A stretch of DNA of 64,000 nt from assembly GCA_963776665.1 (NCBI GenBank), contig CAVZNQ010000013.1, positions 371,931-435,930 on the forward strand, given 5' to 3'. A program made the translations under genes and the position numbers. A model generated the notes under the pieces. The model was not told the DNA's origin, made no database searches, and saw only the letters and a program-made list of their open reading frames with translations. Positions within the stretch are counted from its first letter, which is position 1; every line of letters starts with the position of its first letter. Positions 44,187 to 54,207 of the stretch are shown here, in pieces. This stretch comes from Roseiarcus sp963776665. Its GTDB lineage: Bacteria; Pseudomonadota; Alphaproteobacteria; Rhizobiales; Beijerinckiaceae.

Positions 44187-45770
44187 GTGAGCGGCAATTC
44201 GACCGTCGCCGCCGCCGTGCGGACCGGAGCCAGTCCGCGCCGCGCCGGTTGGCTCGGCTTTTACGCCGTCGCCGCTACGATTGCGCTCCTCGCCGCGCAG
44301 GCGCTCGTCGCCGGTCGGCTCGAGCTTACTTTCGACGAGGCGTATTATACGCTGTGGTCGCGGACTCTCTCTTTCGGATACCTCGACCATCCGCCCGCGG
44401 TCGCCCTCCTCATCCGCGCGTCGACGGGCGTGCTCGGCGGCTCCGAAATCGGCGTGCGGGCGCTTTCCCTCCTCGTCGTCGGCGCGATGCCCGCCCTCAT
44501 CGCTCTTATCGCCTGGCGTCTGTTCGACTCGGCCGAAAAGGCAGCGCTTGCGGCGCTGATGTGGATCGCAATGCCGCTTGTCGTCGTCGGCGCGGTCTTC
44601 GTCACCCCCGACGCGCCGCTAGTCGCGTTCTGGACCCTCGGCCTTGCGGCTCTCGTCGAGCTTTGGCGCACCGGCAAGGCGCGCTGGCTGGTCGTGCTCG
44701 GGCTGGCGCTCGGCTTGGCGCTGGAATCGAAGTTCACCGCCGTCTTTTTCGCCGCTGGGGTCGGCCTGGCCCTGGCCGCCGCGCCGTCGCTGCGCCGCTG
44801 GCTCCGCTCGCCCGCCCTGTTCGCCGGCCTCGCTGTCGCCGCGGCGATTTTCGCCCCGTTCGTCGCCTGGAACGCCGCGCACGGCTGGGCCACTTTCGCC
44901 AAGCAGTTCGGACGCGCGCCGCCGCAGGGTTTTGCGCCCTTCTACATCGCCGAATTCCTTGTTTCCCAGGTCGGCCTCATCAACCCGCTGGTCTTCGCCG
45001 CCCTTATCCCCGCTGTGGCGAGCATCCCATGGCGAACCCCCGTTTTGCCGCGCTCGCGCGACGAAGGCCGCCGCGTTCTCGTCTGCACGATCGCGCCGGC
45101 GGCGGTCTATTTCCTCTTCCACTCGATCCACGACCGCGTCCAGGGCAACTGGCTTGCGCCGCTTTATCCGGCGGCGGCGATTCTGGCCGCCGACTGGATC
45201 GCCGAGGTCCGCCGCGCCGGCGCGTCAGGCCTCTCCGCGGCGATCGCGAAGATGGCGCTGTGGGCGGCGCCGGTCGGACTCGCGTTTGCAGCGCTGGCCT
45301 TCGTCGAGGCCCTGACTGGGGCCGTACCGCTCGGACCGGCCAATCCGCTGGCGCGGCTCGAGGGCTTTCGCGCACTGGCCCGCGATCTCGACGCGGCGGC
45401 GCGCGCCGACGGCGCCGCCTACGTCCTTACTCAAGGCTATGCGTTGACCTCGCTCATGTCCTATTACGGCGATCGGGGAATCGCGGTGGTGCAGCCCGAA
45501 CAGCGGATGCGCTGGATCTTCGAGCCCTCGCCGCCAGAGACGCTGTTCGGCGCGCCGGGCCTCGCTCTTGGCGAGCCGGGCCGCCGTTTCGACCTCGTCC
45601 TCGGAATGCGCTTCCGCAAGGTCGAGGCGGCCGGGGTGCTTGAGCGGCGCGGCGGCGGCGGGACGGTCGAAGCCTACGAGCTCTACCGGGTCGCCGATCC
45701 CTACGCACCGGTGCTGGACCCCGTCTGCCCGCGCGGCGAGGTCGACCTCGAGCGGCGATGCCCGCCGTGA
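44187..45770 (+). CDS. GT39-family glycosyltransferase (ArnT/PMT-like)
   Basis: A 527-aa integral membrane glycosyltransferase that uses a lipid-linked sugar donor. The signature LTFDEAYYTLWSRTLSFGYL, with the catalytic Asp in the first periplasmic loop, and DHPPAVALLIRAS identify the family. About ten membrane helices follow, then a C-terminal soluble domain with TQGYALTSLMSYYGDRG. I favour GTG 44187 (SGNSTVAAAV), which follows AAGGCGACGAG; upstream in-frame sequence overlaps the divergent gene's start region. Acceptor unknown (lipid A, other glycan or protein). Confidence 0.87.
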   Translation: MSGNSTVAAAVRTGASPRRAGWLGFYAVAATIALLAAQALVAGRLELTFDEAYYTLWSRTLSFGYLDHPPAVALLIRASTGVLGGSEIGVRALSLLVVGAMPALIALIAWRLFDSAEKAALAALMWIAMPLVVVGAVFVTPDAPLVAFWTLGLAALVELWRTGKARWLVVLGLALGLALESKFTAVFFAAGVGLALAAAPSLRRWLRSPALFAGLAVAAAIFAPFVAWNAAHGWATFAKQFGRAPPQGFAPFYIAEFLVSQVGLINPLVFAALIPAVASIPWRTPVLPRSRDEGRRVLVCTIAPAAVYFLFHSIHDRVQGNWLAPLYPAAAILAADWIAEVRRAGASGLSAAIAKMALWAAPVGLAFAALAFVEALTGAVPLGPANPLARLEGFRALARDLDAAARADGAAYVLTQGYALTSLMSYYGDRGIAVVQPEQRMRWIFEPSPPETLFGAPGLALGEPGRRFDLVLGMRFRKVEAAGVLERRGGGGTVEAYELYRVADPYAPVLDPVCPRGEVDLERRCPP

Positions 45771-45782
45771 CCGGCGTCTCGA

Positions 45783-46656
45783 TCAGCCGATCCGCAGCAG
45801 GATGATCCCTGCGAGAATGACAAGCGCGGCGATCGCCCGCTGCGCGTTGAACGGCTCGCCGAGCGCCGCCACGCCGATGATCGCCGCGAACACGACCGAG
45901 GTTTCGCGAAGCGCGGCGACAGATGCGATCGGGGCTCGGGTCATCGCCCAGATGACAATCGCATAGCCGAGAAAGGCGGCGAGGCCCCCGATGAGACCGC
46001 GCCGCCAGTCGCGAGCAAGGGCGACGGCTACGGCGCGTCCGCGAAGACAGAGGACGATCGGCAGATAGGCGAAGGCGGTCAGCGCGTCCGCCCATGAATT
46101 GTAAGCGAACGCGAAGGCCGCGCCGGACCCGGAAAGCCGCGCGCCTTGCCCGTCGATCACCGAATAGACAGCGATGACCACCGAATTGGCCAGCGCGACA
46201 AGGACGGTCGGCCGATCGATTCGTCCATGCGCAAGCCCGCTCGCGCCCATCGCCAGCACGCCCGCGACAAGCGCGGCGACGCCGAGGCTGGCGATCGGCG
46301 ACGGCGCTTCGCCCAGCGTGGCAAGCGCGATCAGGGCGGCGATCAGCGGCGCGAGGCCGCGCATCATCGGATAAGCGACGGAGAGGTCGGCGCTGTGATA
46401 GAGCCGTCCGACCAGGATGAAAATAAACGATATGGATGACCGCCGAGGCGACGATGAACGGTAAGGCTGCCGCCGCCGGCCGCGGCAGGACGAGAGCGGC
46501 CATGAGCGCGATGACGCCACACCAGATCGCGACCACGGCCGAAGAGAGGAACTTGTCGCTCGCGCTCTTGACCAGCGAGTTCCACAACGCATGAAGGGCC
46601 GCAGCGCCGAGCACGGCGGCCAGAACACCGGAACTGAGGTGAGCGGAATAGGTCAT
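45783..46656 (-). CDS. EamA/DMT-family transporter, +1 frameshift
   Basis: A ten-helix drug/metabolite transporter of about 290 aa. From ATG 46656 the frame reads MTYSAHLSSGVLAAVLGAAA to AVIHIVYF, then breaks at a run of A/T near 46421. The next frame continues ILVGRLYHSADLSVAYPMMR (an EamA motif) to the stop. One extra base explains it. Two EamA domains are visible, the second around GGLAAFLGYAIVIWAMTRAP. The substrate is unknown. It starts only 13 bp from the urease accessory gene on the opposite strand. Confidence 0.84.
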
Positions 46657-46668
46657 GAAAGCGTTACA

Positions 46669-47509
46669 GTGACGGATTCGCCAGTGCAGGTCGAGGCGCA
46701 TGGCGCTCCGCTCCTGCGCCAGCGGGCTCAAGCCGAGGCGCGGGGCGCCTTCGCACGGGTCGGCGAGCGCACCGAGGCTCAGCGGCTGTTCGAGACCGGC
46801 GGCCTCCGTTGGCGATTTCCCCGTTCGTCGAACCCGTGCGAGGCGGCGATCGTCAACACCGGCGGCGGCGTCGCCGGCGGAGATTCCTATCGCGTGAGCC
46901 TGTCGCTCGGCGAGGGCGCCGAGGTCGAGGCCACCACGCCGTCGGCGGAAAGGATCTATCGCAGCGACGGCCCGGCGGCCGCTATCGCGACCCGGCTGTC
47001 GCTGGCGCGCGGCGCGCGGCTTTTCTGGCTGCCCCAGGAGACGCTCATGTTCGAGGGCGCTGCGCTCGAGCGGCGGCTCGAGGTCGAAACGGAGGGCGAG
47101 GCCCGTTTCGTCATCGCCGAAACGTACTGTCTTTGGCCGGCTGGCGATGGGCGAGACCCGGATCGACGCCAGCCTTCGGGACTCCTGGCGCGTGCGCCGT
47201 GACGGCCGGCTCGTGTTCGCCGACGAGACGCGGGTCAAGGGCGCCGGCGCGGCGCTCGAACGCAGGGCGGTCGGAGCGGGGGCGCGCGCCCTGACGACAA
47301 TCGTCGCCGCGGCGCCCAATATCGAGGCCTGTCTGCCCGAATTGCGGGCGGCGCTCGAGGCTGACGCCGGCGGCGTCGAAGCCGGCGCGAGCGCCTTCGA
47401 CGGCCTCGTTGTCGCCCGCCTCCTCTCGCCTACGCCTTCCCGATTGCGCGCTGCGCTCATCGCGTCCATTGTCGCGCTCGGCGGGCGCAAGCCTCGGCTC
47501 TGGGGATGA
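46669..47509 (+). CDS. ureD: Urease accessory protein UreD, +1 frameshift
   Basis: A scaffold for nickel delivery to urease. The composite is about 280 aa. The first frame includes QRAQAEARGAFARVGERT, EAAIVNTGGGVAGGDSYRV (the family signature) and LFWLPQETLMFEGAALERRL. After VIAETT the frame must shift (extra T near 47125) to FGRLAMGETRIDASLRDSWR and the C-terminus ending in GGRKPRLWG. The start is ambiguous: GTG 46669 or GTG 46684, with a weak ribosome binding site; the frame is open back to 46591. It is the first gene of the ureD-ureAB-PIN-ureC run. Confidence 0.87.
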
Positions 47510-47564
47510 GCGAAGGCGCGGAATTTGCTGGACGGATGACGGATGTGAGGAGGTACGACGGCCC

Positions 47565-48185
47565 ATGAATCTGACGCCCCGCGAAAAAGACAAGCTCATG
47601 ATCGCGATGGCGGCGATGGTGGCGAGGCGTCGGCTCGAGCGCGGCGTAAAACTCAACCATCCTGAGGCGGTCGCGCTGATCACCGATTTTGTCGTCGAAG
47701 GCGCGCGCGATGGACGCTCGGTCGCGGAGCTCATGGAGGCTGGCGCGCACGTCGTATCAGCCGATCAGGTGATGGACGGCGTCGCCTCGATGATCCACGA
47801 CATCCAGGTCGAGGCGACTTTTCCGGACGGCACGAAGCTCGTGACCGTCCACCACCCGATCCGCGGCGCGGCGGACAAGCACGTTCCCGGCGAGGTTCTC
47901 GCCGAGCCCGGCCAGATCGTTATGAACGAAGGGCGCGAAACGGTCCTGCTCGACGTCGCCAATTCCGGCGACCGGCCGATCCAGGTCGGCTCGCACTATC
48001 ATTTCTTCGAGACCAACCCCGCGCTCAAGTTCGACCGCAAGAAGGCGAAGGGCTTCCGCCTCGACATTCCCGCCGGGACGGCCGTCCGCTTCGAGCCTGG
48101 TCAGAGTCGCAGCGTCCGCCTCGTCGCCATAGCGGGCAAACGCGAGGTCTACGGCTTCCGCCAGGAAGTGATGGGGAAGGTGTGA
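47565..48185 (+). CDS. ureAB: Urease gamma/beta fusion subunit
   Basis: A 206-aa fusion of the two small urease subunits. Residues 1-100 are the gamma subunit (MNLTPREKDKLMIAMAAMVA, LNHPEAVALITDFVVEGARDG, MIHDIQVEATFPDGTKLVTVH). Residues 108-206 are the beta subunit (HVPGEVLAEPGQIVMNEGRE, GSHYHFFETNPALKFDR, DIPAGTAVRFEPG, KREVYGFRQEVMGKV). The linker is only a few residues. Fusions of this kind are known in several bacteria, including Helicobacter and some alphaproteobacteria. GAGGAGG precedes the ATG. Confidence 0.96.
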   Translation: MNLTPREKDKLMIAMAAMVARRRLERGVKLNHPEAVALITDFVVEGARDGRSVAELMEAGAHVVSADQVMDGVASMIHDIQVEATFPDGTKLVTVHHPIRGAADKHVPGEVLAEPGQIVMNEGRETVLLDVANSGDRPIQVGSHYHFFETNPALKFDRKKAKGFRLDIPAGTAVRFEPGQSRSVRLVAIAGKREVYGFRQEVMGKV

Positions 48186-48209
48186 GAATTGGAGATCCCG
48201 AGGGACGTG

Positions 48210-48608
48210 ATGATCGGGCTCGATACGAACGTCCTGTTGCGCCTCGGCGACGACGAGGAGCCCGGACAACGCGACCGGGCGCGGGCGCTCGTCCGCTCTC
48301 GCGGCGAGAATGGATCCTTCGTGAACGCCATTTTCCTCGCTGAATTCGCATGGACGATGACCCGCTCCTACAAATTGTCGCGCGGTGGTGCGGCGGCGCG
48401 AATCGCCGCGATTTTGGATTCGTCTGAATTCGTGGTCGCGAGCTTCGAAGAGGCGTCGCGCGCGGTTGAAAGTTTCCGCGAAGGGCCCGCCGACTTCGGT
48501 GACTGCTTTCTTGCGGAGATCAATGCCTCATCCGACTGTGCGATGACCGCGACCTTCGCGTCGCTCAAATCAGGCGAGCCCTTCGTACCTGTTCCAACCC
48601 ACGCCTGA
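48210..48608 (+). CDS. VapC-like PIN-domain protein inside the urease operon
   Basis: A 132-aa PIN protein starting at ATG 48210 (MIGLDTNVLLRLG, after AGGGACG). Canonical acidic positions are Asp5 in LDTN, a Glu in FLAEFAWTM and an Asp in FGDCFLAEI. The fourth, usually TFD, is Ala (TATFASLKS). It sits 24 bp after ureAB and 23 bp before ureC, same strand, with no antitoxin gene beside it. VapC toxins cleave tRNA or rRNA; whether this one is active or merely a passenger is unknown. It is conserved enough to look like a real coding sequence. Confidence 0.8.
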   Translation: MIGLDTNVLLRLGDDEEPGQRDRARALVRSRGENGSFVNAIFLAEFAWTMTRSYKLSRGGAAARIAAILDSSEFVVASFEEASRAVESFREGPADFGDCFLAEINASSDCAMTATFASLKSGEPFVPVPTHA

Positions 48609-48631
48609 CCGCGCTCGATTGAGGTCCGCCA

Positions 48632-50368
<1,737 letters not shown>

Positions 50369-50387
50369 GTTGGGGTCGCCTTCCTCT

Positions 50388-50528
50388 TGTCATCCCCGCG
50401 CAAGCGGGGATCCAGCGAAGTTTGCGGCCGGGCGTTCACCCGTTGAGAGTGTCGTACAAATCGGCCCCGTTCACTGTCTTGCACGCGCCGCGCCCGTCGC
50501 TCTGGATTCCCGCTTCGGCGGGAATGAC
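50388..50528. repeat. Palindromic intergenic repeat after ureC
   Basis: The left arm (about 50388-50413, TCATCCCCGCGCAAGCGGGG) and right arm (about 50501-50528, CCCGCTTCGGCGGGAATGAC) are inverted relatives of the common dispersed element that folds as a GC stem within each arm. About 90 bp of unrelated sequence lies between. It may serve as a terminator for the urease run. Confidence 0.7.
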
Positions 50529-50563
50529 ATAGGGCCGACCTTCACACTACGGTTCTCATTGCC

Positions 50564-50978
50564 ATGCCTCCACGCCCGCAAGCCACGCCCCACGTCCACA
50601 TCTCTGAGCCGCAAGTGCGCGTCACCGAGTGGCGGTTTAAGCCCGGCGCTGAGACGGGCTGGCATCGGCATGAGGCCGATTATGTCGTCGTGCCGCTCGC
50701 TCGACGGCGACCTTCTGCTCGAGGAGCCGGGCGGAACCTCGCGGACGGCGACCCTCAAGCGGCATGTCCCTTACGCCCGGCGCGAGGGCGTCGAGCACAA
50801 TGTCGTCAACGCCAACCCGTTCGACTTCGCCTTCATCGAGATCGAGCACCTGACGTCGCGCGCCGCCCGGTCAGCCGACGCCCGACCGGAACAGGCTCTT
50901 GACGGCGGCGGGCCGATGCGCCTTTCAGTATCAGGTAGCCGTCAGAAGGGAGCACGGCATGGCCACAGCAATCGATGA
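50564..50978 (+). CDS. Small cupin protein, copy 1 (+1 frameshift)
   Basis: A single-domain cupin closely similar to the intact copy at 52100. The start MPPRPQATPHVHISEPQVRV and cupin motif GAETGWHRHEADYVVVPL read in one frame. The next base is an extra G near 50700; after it LDGDLLLEEPGGTSRTATLK and VEHNVVNANPFDFAFIEIEH follow in the next frame. It runs about 35 residues past the place where copy 3 stops and overlaps the DoxX start. The metal-binding His pair (HRHE) is present, and the ligand is unknown. Confidence 0.72.
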
Positions 50979-51345
50979 GCCCTCACGCGCCATGACGATC
51001 GTGCTTTGGGTGCTGCGCGTGCTCATGGCCGCGCTGTTCCTGTTTGCGGCTTTCGCCAAGCTCACGAGCCAGCCGCAGATGGTGGAAGGATTCGGCCTGC
51101 TGCCGGTCGGGCAGTGGTTCCGCTATGTGGTCGGTCTCATGGAACTCGTCGGCGGTCTCGCGGTGCTCGTCCCCACGGTCTCCGGGCTCGGCGCGCTGCT
51201 GCTCCTGGTGGTCGACGTCGGGGCGTTCTTCGCCCAGATCCTGTTCATGCACGAGGACTGGATTCACACGATCGTCATCGGCGCCATTCTCGTCGCGCTC
51301 ATTTACCTCCAGCGCGATTCCATTCGGGGGCGGCTCGGCCTGTAA
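50959..51345 (+). CDS. DoxX-family membrane protein
   Basis: A 128-aa protein with four hydrophobic helices. VLMAALFLFAAFAKLTSQPQ and GLMELVGGLAVLVPTVSGLG are typical of DoxX/DoxD-like proteins, whose members are linked to quinone or sulfur redox functions; the specific role here is unknown. AGAAGGGA precedes ATG 50959. It lies between cupin copies 1 and 2. Confidence 0.88.
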   Translation: MATAIDEPSRAMTIVLWVLRVLMAALFLFAAFAKLTSQPQMVEGFGLLPVGQWFRYVVGLMELVGGLAVLVPTVSGLGALLLLVVDVGAFFAQILFMHEDWIHTIVIGAILVALIYLQRDSIRGRLGL

Positions 51346-51376
51346 CGCCGCGCGCTCGACGGCCGTTGCGTGATGG

Positions 51377-51563
51377 GAGTGGCGGTTTAGGCCCGGCGCG
51401 GAGACGGGCTGGCATCGGCATGAGGCGGATTATGTCGTCGTGCCGCTCCTCGACGGCGATCTGTTGCTCGAGGAACCGGGCGGCGGCTCACGCATTGCGC
51501 GCCTTAAACGCCACATCCCTTCTGCGCGTCGGGCGCTATGTGGACAACGCCAATCGGTTCGGC
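51377..51563 (+). pseudogene. Cupin copy 2, truncated remnant
   Basis: A fragment homologous to the middle of copies 1 and 3. It starts abruptly at EWRFRPGAETGWHRHEADYV, lacking the first 20 or so residues, continues through LDGDLLLEEPGGGSRIARLK, then loses frame and sequence near the segment equivalent to ARREGVEHNVV. No start codon or ribosome binding site. It has diverged more than copies 1 and 3 have from each other. Confidence 0.75.
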
Positions 51564-51598
51564 AAATGCCGCCGGGAGAGCGGTCAAAGGAGGGTCGA

Positions 51599-51973
51599 AT
51601 GAGCCATGCTGCTACAGATTCCAATACCAACTTCATCGGAGCTGCCGAGCGCACAAACCTGACCGTTTCGAGCGTCCAATTGAATTTTCCACACGGGAGT
51701 TCGCACCAGGCCCTCCTTATCGGTCAGTTCAGTGTTGACACGGAGAGCGCAAATGGAGGCGGAGTCGTCGCCAGTATTTTTGTGAATGGTAGCCTGGTAA
51801 TGGACACGCAGGTGAACAACCTGCAGGGAAACACGGGAACGCTGCTATCGCTTTCCGGAGTTGTTACCGTGGCGCACGGCGGCCAACACACATTCGACTT
51901 GCAGGCTTACATATTCAACATGCCCTCGGCCGGGATCCATCACCGGTCGATAACTGTCGTCGAGCTCGGATGA
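51599..51973 (+). CDS. Hypothetical beta-rich protein
   Basis: A 124-aa protein starting at ATG 51599, with an excellent ribosome binding site (AAAGGAGGG). It is rich in Ser, Thr, Asn, Gly and Val, with alternating hydrophobic residues that suggest a beta sandwich (SSVQLNFPHGSSHQALLIGQ, GGVVASIFVNGSLVMDT). No signal peptide and no cysteines. I do not recognise a family; a lectin- or carbohydrate-binding-like fold is possible but unsupported. It lies between cupin copies 2 and 3. GC is lower than in the neighbours. Confidence 0.7.
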   Translation: MSHAATDSNTNFIGAAERTNLTVSSVQLNFPHGSSHQALLIGQFSVDTESANGGGVVASIFVNGSLVMDTQVNNLQGNTGTLLSLSGVVTVAHGGQHTFDLQAYIFNMPSAGIHHRSITVVELG

Positions 51974-52099
51974 CGTCCCCGAGAAAGGCGAGAGCGCCGC
52001 GCGCCGATATGCGGCGCGCCGGCGACTTCGCGGCGAAATCGTGCAAAGTTTTGTTCGGTTTGATTTGAGGTCAAGTCACGCGCCGGAGCCGGAGCCCCC

Positions 52100-52396
52100 A
52101 TGCCCTCACGCCTCAAAGCCACGAGCCTCGTCCACATCTCTGAGCCGCATGTGCGCGTCACCGAGTGGCGGTTTAAGCCCGGCGCGGAGACGGGCTGGCA
52201 TCGGCATGAGGCAGATTATGTCGTCGTGCCGCTCCTCGACGGCGACCTTCTGCTCGAGGAGCCGGGCGGAACCTCGCGGACGGCGACCCTCAAGCGGCAT
52301 GTCCCTTACGCGCGGCGCGAGGGCGTCGAACACAATGTCGTCAACGCCAACCCGTTCGACTTTGCTTTCATGGAGATCGAGCATCTGAACCGGTGA
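52100..52396 (+). CDS. Small cupin protein, copy 3 (intact)
   Basis: A 98-aa single cupin domain, the only undamaged copy. Features are HISEPHVRVTEWRFKPGAET, the metal-binding GWHRHEADYVVVPL, LDGDLLLEEPGGTSRTATLK and VEHNVVNANPFDFAFMEIEH. The function is unknown; the family includes small metal-dependent sensors and isomerases. Its stop codon lies only 4 bp before the tRNA-Lys fragment that marks the edge of the integrated element, so it is the last gene on the chromosomal side. Confidence 0.85.
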   Translation: MPSRLKATSLVHISEPHVRVTEWRFKPGAETGWHRHEADYVVVPLLDGDLLLEEPGGTSRTATLKRHVPYARREGVEHNVVNANPFDFAFMEIEHLNR

Positions 52397-52400
52397 GCGA

Positions 52401-52445
52401 TGGTGGGCGCACAAGGGCTCGAACCTTGGACCCGCTGATTAAGAG
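52401..52445 (-). repeat. 3' fragment of a tRNA-Lys(CTT) gene, probable attachment site
   Basis: Read on the minus strand, these 45 bp run from the anticodon loop (CTCTTAA, anticodon CTT) through the 3' anticodon stem, variable loop, a perfect T-arm (CAAGG TTCGAGC CCTTG), acceptor strand TGCGCCC, discriminator A and encoded CCA. To the right the sequence cannot form the 5' half, so this is not a whole tRNA. Such 3' fragments are duplicated when integrases use tRNA genes as attB. A tyrosine integrase starts 184 bp away. The intact tRNA should lie at the other end of the element, outside the window. Confidence 0.85.
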
Positions 52446-52565
52446 TTTGATTGTCAGATATTTACCGTAATTTCTTGGCGTTCCCTCCATTGCTAAAATA
52501 GCCATCAATATAAGAGCTACAGCCCTGTCGTCGTTTCCGAGGATTGACAGTGATGGTCTGATAAT

Positions 52566-52607
52566 GCTTACCGTGCGCTTACCGTGCTTACCATGCGCTT
52601 ACCGTGA
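52566..52607. repeat. Four short direct repeats upstream of the integrase
   Basis: The 9-mer CTTACC(G/A)TG occurs four times at 52567, 52578, 52587 and 52598 (spacings 11, 9 and 11 bp), 20-60 bp before the integrase start and about 120 bp from the tRNA fragment. Position and spacing suit arm-type binding sites for the integrase or an excisionase, or an autoregulatory operator. Repeats are seen; function is inferred. Confidence 0.65.
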
Positions 52608-52628
52608 GCCGGAGTCGAGGGGCGCAGG

Positions 52629-53924
52629 ATGGCAATCGGACCGATTACAAAAAGCAGCGTTGACGCTCTGGCTTGCCCGGCAACCAAAGACCGCGAAATC
52701 CTATGGGACGGCGGCCATCGCGAGGCCGTTCGCGGCTTCGGCGTCGCCGCGTTCCGCAATGGCGGCAAGTGCTACGTCGCTCAATATCGGAAAGACGGGC
52801 GCTCGCGCCGAACCCGTATCGGCGAGCATGGGCGGCTGACGCCAGAGGAAGCGCGCAAAGAAGCTAGAAAAATCTTGGGCGCGGTCGAGGGCGGTGCGGA
52901 CCCCGTTGCGCAGCGCAAGGCGGCCCGCGAGGTGCGGACTTTCAATGCGGTTGCGACCGATTTCCTCACATTGCACGTCGCCACAAAGCGCAAGGGAAGG
53001 ACCAGCAACGAATATGCGCGAATCCTAAAAGGGTACGTCCTGCCCGCCATCGGCTCGAAGCGCATTGTGGACGTTCGGCGCGCGGACGTTGCGCGAATGC
53101 ACGCCAAGCTTTCGGACGCCCCCTATCAGGGCAACCGTGCGCTCGCGCTTGTATCGTCAATCTGGAATTGGGCGGCGCGCCGTGAGGAAGTGGCCTTCGT
53201 TGATAACCCCGCCAAAGCCGTTGAGCGCTATGCGGAAGCGGGGCGCGAGCGCTATCTGACAACCGAAGAACTCGCGCGACTTGGCGACATACTCCGCGAG
53301 GGCGAAAAAATCGGCCTTCCCTATTCGATTGACGAAACCAAGCCGACAGCCAAACATGCGCCGAAGGCTGACCGCCGGCGCGTCAAACTGGACCCATTCG
53401 CGGTGGCAGCCATTCGGCTGCTCATCCTGACAGGCGCGCGCTTGCGCGAAATCCTAGACGCGCGATGGTCGCAACTGGATCTAGAGCGCGGCGTTCTGTT
53501 TCTCGCAGACAGCAAGACCGGCAAGAAGCCGCTTTATTTGAGCGCCGCCGCCCAGGCCGTAATTGCATCGCTTCCCCGCGTAAAGGGAAATCCGCACCTC
53601 ATCACGGGTTCGCTCGAGGGCGCTCCGCGCGCCGATTTGAACAAGCCGTGGCGGGCGGTCCGGAAGGCGGCAAATCTGGACGGCGTTCGCCTTCATGACC
53701 TGCGCCATTCGTTCGCGTCCTTCGGCGCTGGCGCTTCGCTGGGCCTCCCTATCATCGGTAAGCTTCTGGGCCACTCGCAGGCCGCGACGACGCATCGCTA
53801 CGCCCATCTAGACGCCGACCCCTTGCGGCGTGCAGTGGAGACAATCGGGAGCACCATTGCGGCGGCGATGGATGGAGATAAGATTAGCAACGTGGTTGCC
53901 CTCCCAAACGGAAACAGAAGCTAG
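52629..53924 (+). CDS. Tyrosine-type site-specific integrase
   Basis: A 431-aa phage/ICE-type integrase. An N-terminal DUF4102-like arm-binding domain (about 1-95, with VRGFGVAAFRNGGKCYVAQY and GRLTPEEARKEARKIL) is followed by a SAM-like core-binding domain (about 105-195) and the catalytic domain. The catalytic set is visible: Arg in LTGARLREILDARWSQ, His-x-x-Arg in LHDLRHSFAS, the downstream His in GHSQAATTHRYAHL and the Tyr of THRYAHLD. The gene is intact. With the tRNA-Lys fragment on its left, it defines the left end of an integrated element. Confidence 0.96.
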   Translation: MAIGPITKSSVDALACPATKDREILWDGGHREAVRGFGVAAFRNGGKCYVAQYRKDGRSRRTRIGEHGRLTPEEARKEARKILGAVEGGADPVAQRKAAREVRTFNAVATDFLTLHVATKRKGRTSNEYARILKGYVLPAIGSKRIVDVRRADVARMHAKLSDAPYQGNRALALVSSIWNWAARREEVAFVDNPAKAVERYAEAGRERYLTTEELARLGDILREGEKIGLPYSIDETKPTAKHAPKADRRRVKLDPFAVAAIRLLILTGARLREILDARWSQLDLERGVLFLADSKTGKKPLYLSAAAQAVIASLPRVKGNPHLITGSLEGAPRADLNKPWRAVRKAANLDGVRLHDLRHSFASFGAGASLGLPIIGKLLGHSQAATTHRYAHLDADPLRRAVETIGSTIAAAMDGDKISNVVALPNGNRS

Positions 53925-53941
53925 CTCGCAAAGCCCAAAAT

Positions 53942-54207
53942 ATGCGAACTGGAGACTGCCTGCCGGACTTAATCCCGATTGATTGCATCGGGTTAGCCGA
54001 TGCGTTTCATCGTTTCATGCTGCAAAAGTTATATCCCCACATCGAGAATATGAATTCCGAATCGCTCGAAGACGCGAAGGTGCAAAACGCAGCGCTGAAG
54101 ATGCGGAGCTGCATTTCAGGCAGGAACTACGAGAAGGAAGAATCTGTGCTTTGTTCGAAGGACTCGACGGAGTACGGCGCGTCACATCCGTGAAGCGAAC
54201 GTCGTAG
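53942..54207 (+). pseudogene. Short hypothetical gene, frame broken
   Basis: The first frame from ATG 53942 reads MRTGDCLPDLIPIDCIGLAD and AFHRFMLQKLYP. The second frame reads AEDAELHFRQELREGRICAL and FEGLDGVRRVTS, ending 54207. Both halves look like one protein of about 88 aa, and a net -1 (or +2) change near 54090 would join them. I do not recognise a family. It lies 18 bp after the integrase and may be cargo of the element. Confidence 0.42.

Noticed and set aside
45454..47490. A 678-codon open frame on the minus strand
   Set aside because: Only its segment from 46656 to about 46421 is real (the first part of the EamA transporter). The rest is antisense to ureD or out of frame.
52401..52480. 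A complete tRNA gene at the element boundary
   Set aside because: Only the 3' half (from the anticodon loop) is present; the adjoining sequence cannot form D-arm, 5' anticodon stem or 5' acceptor strand.
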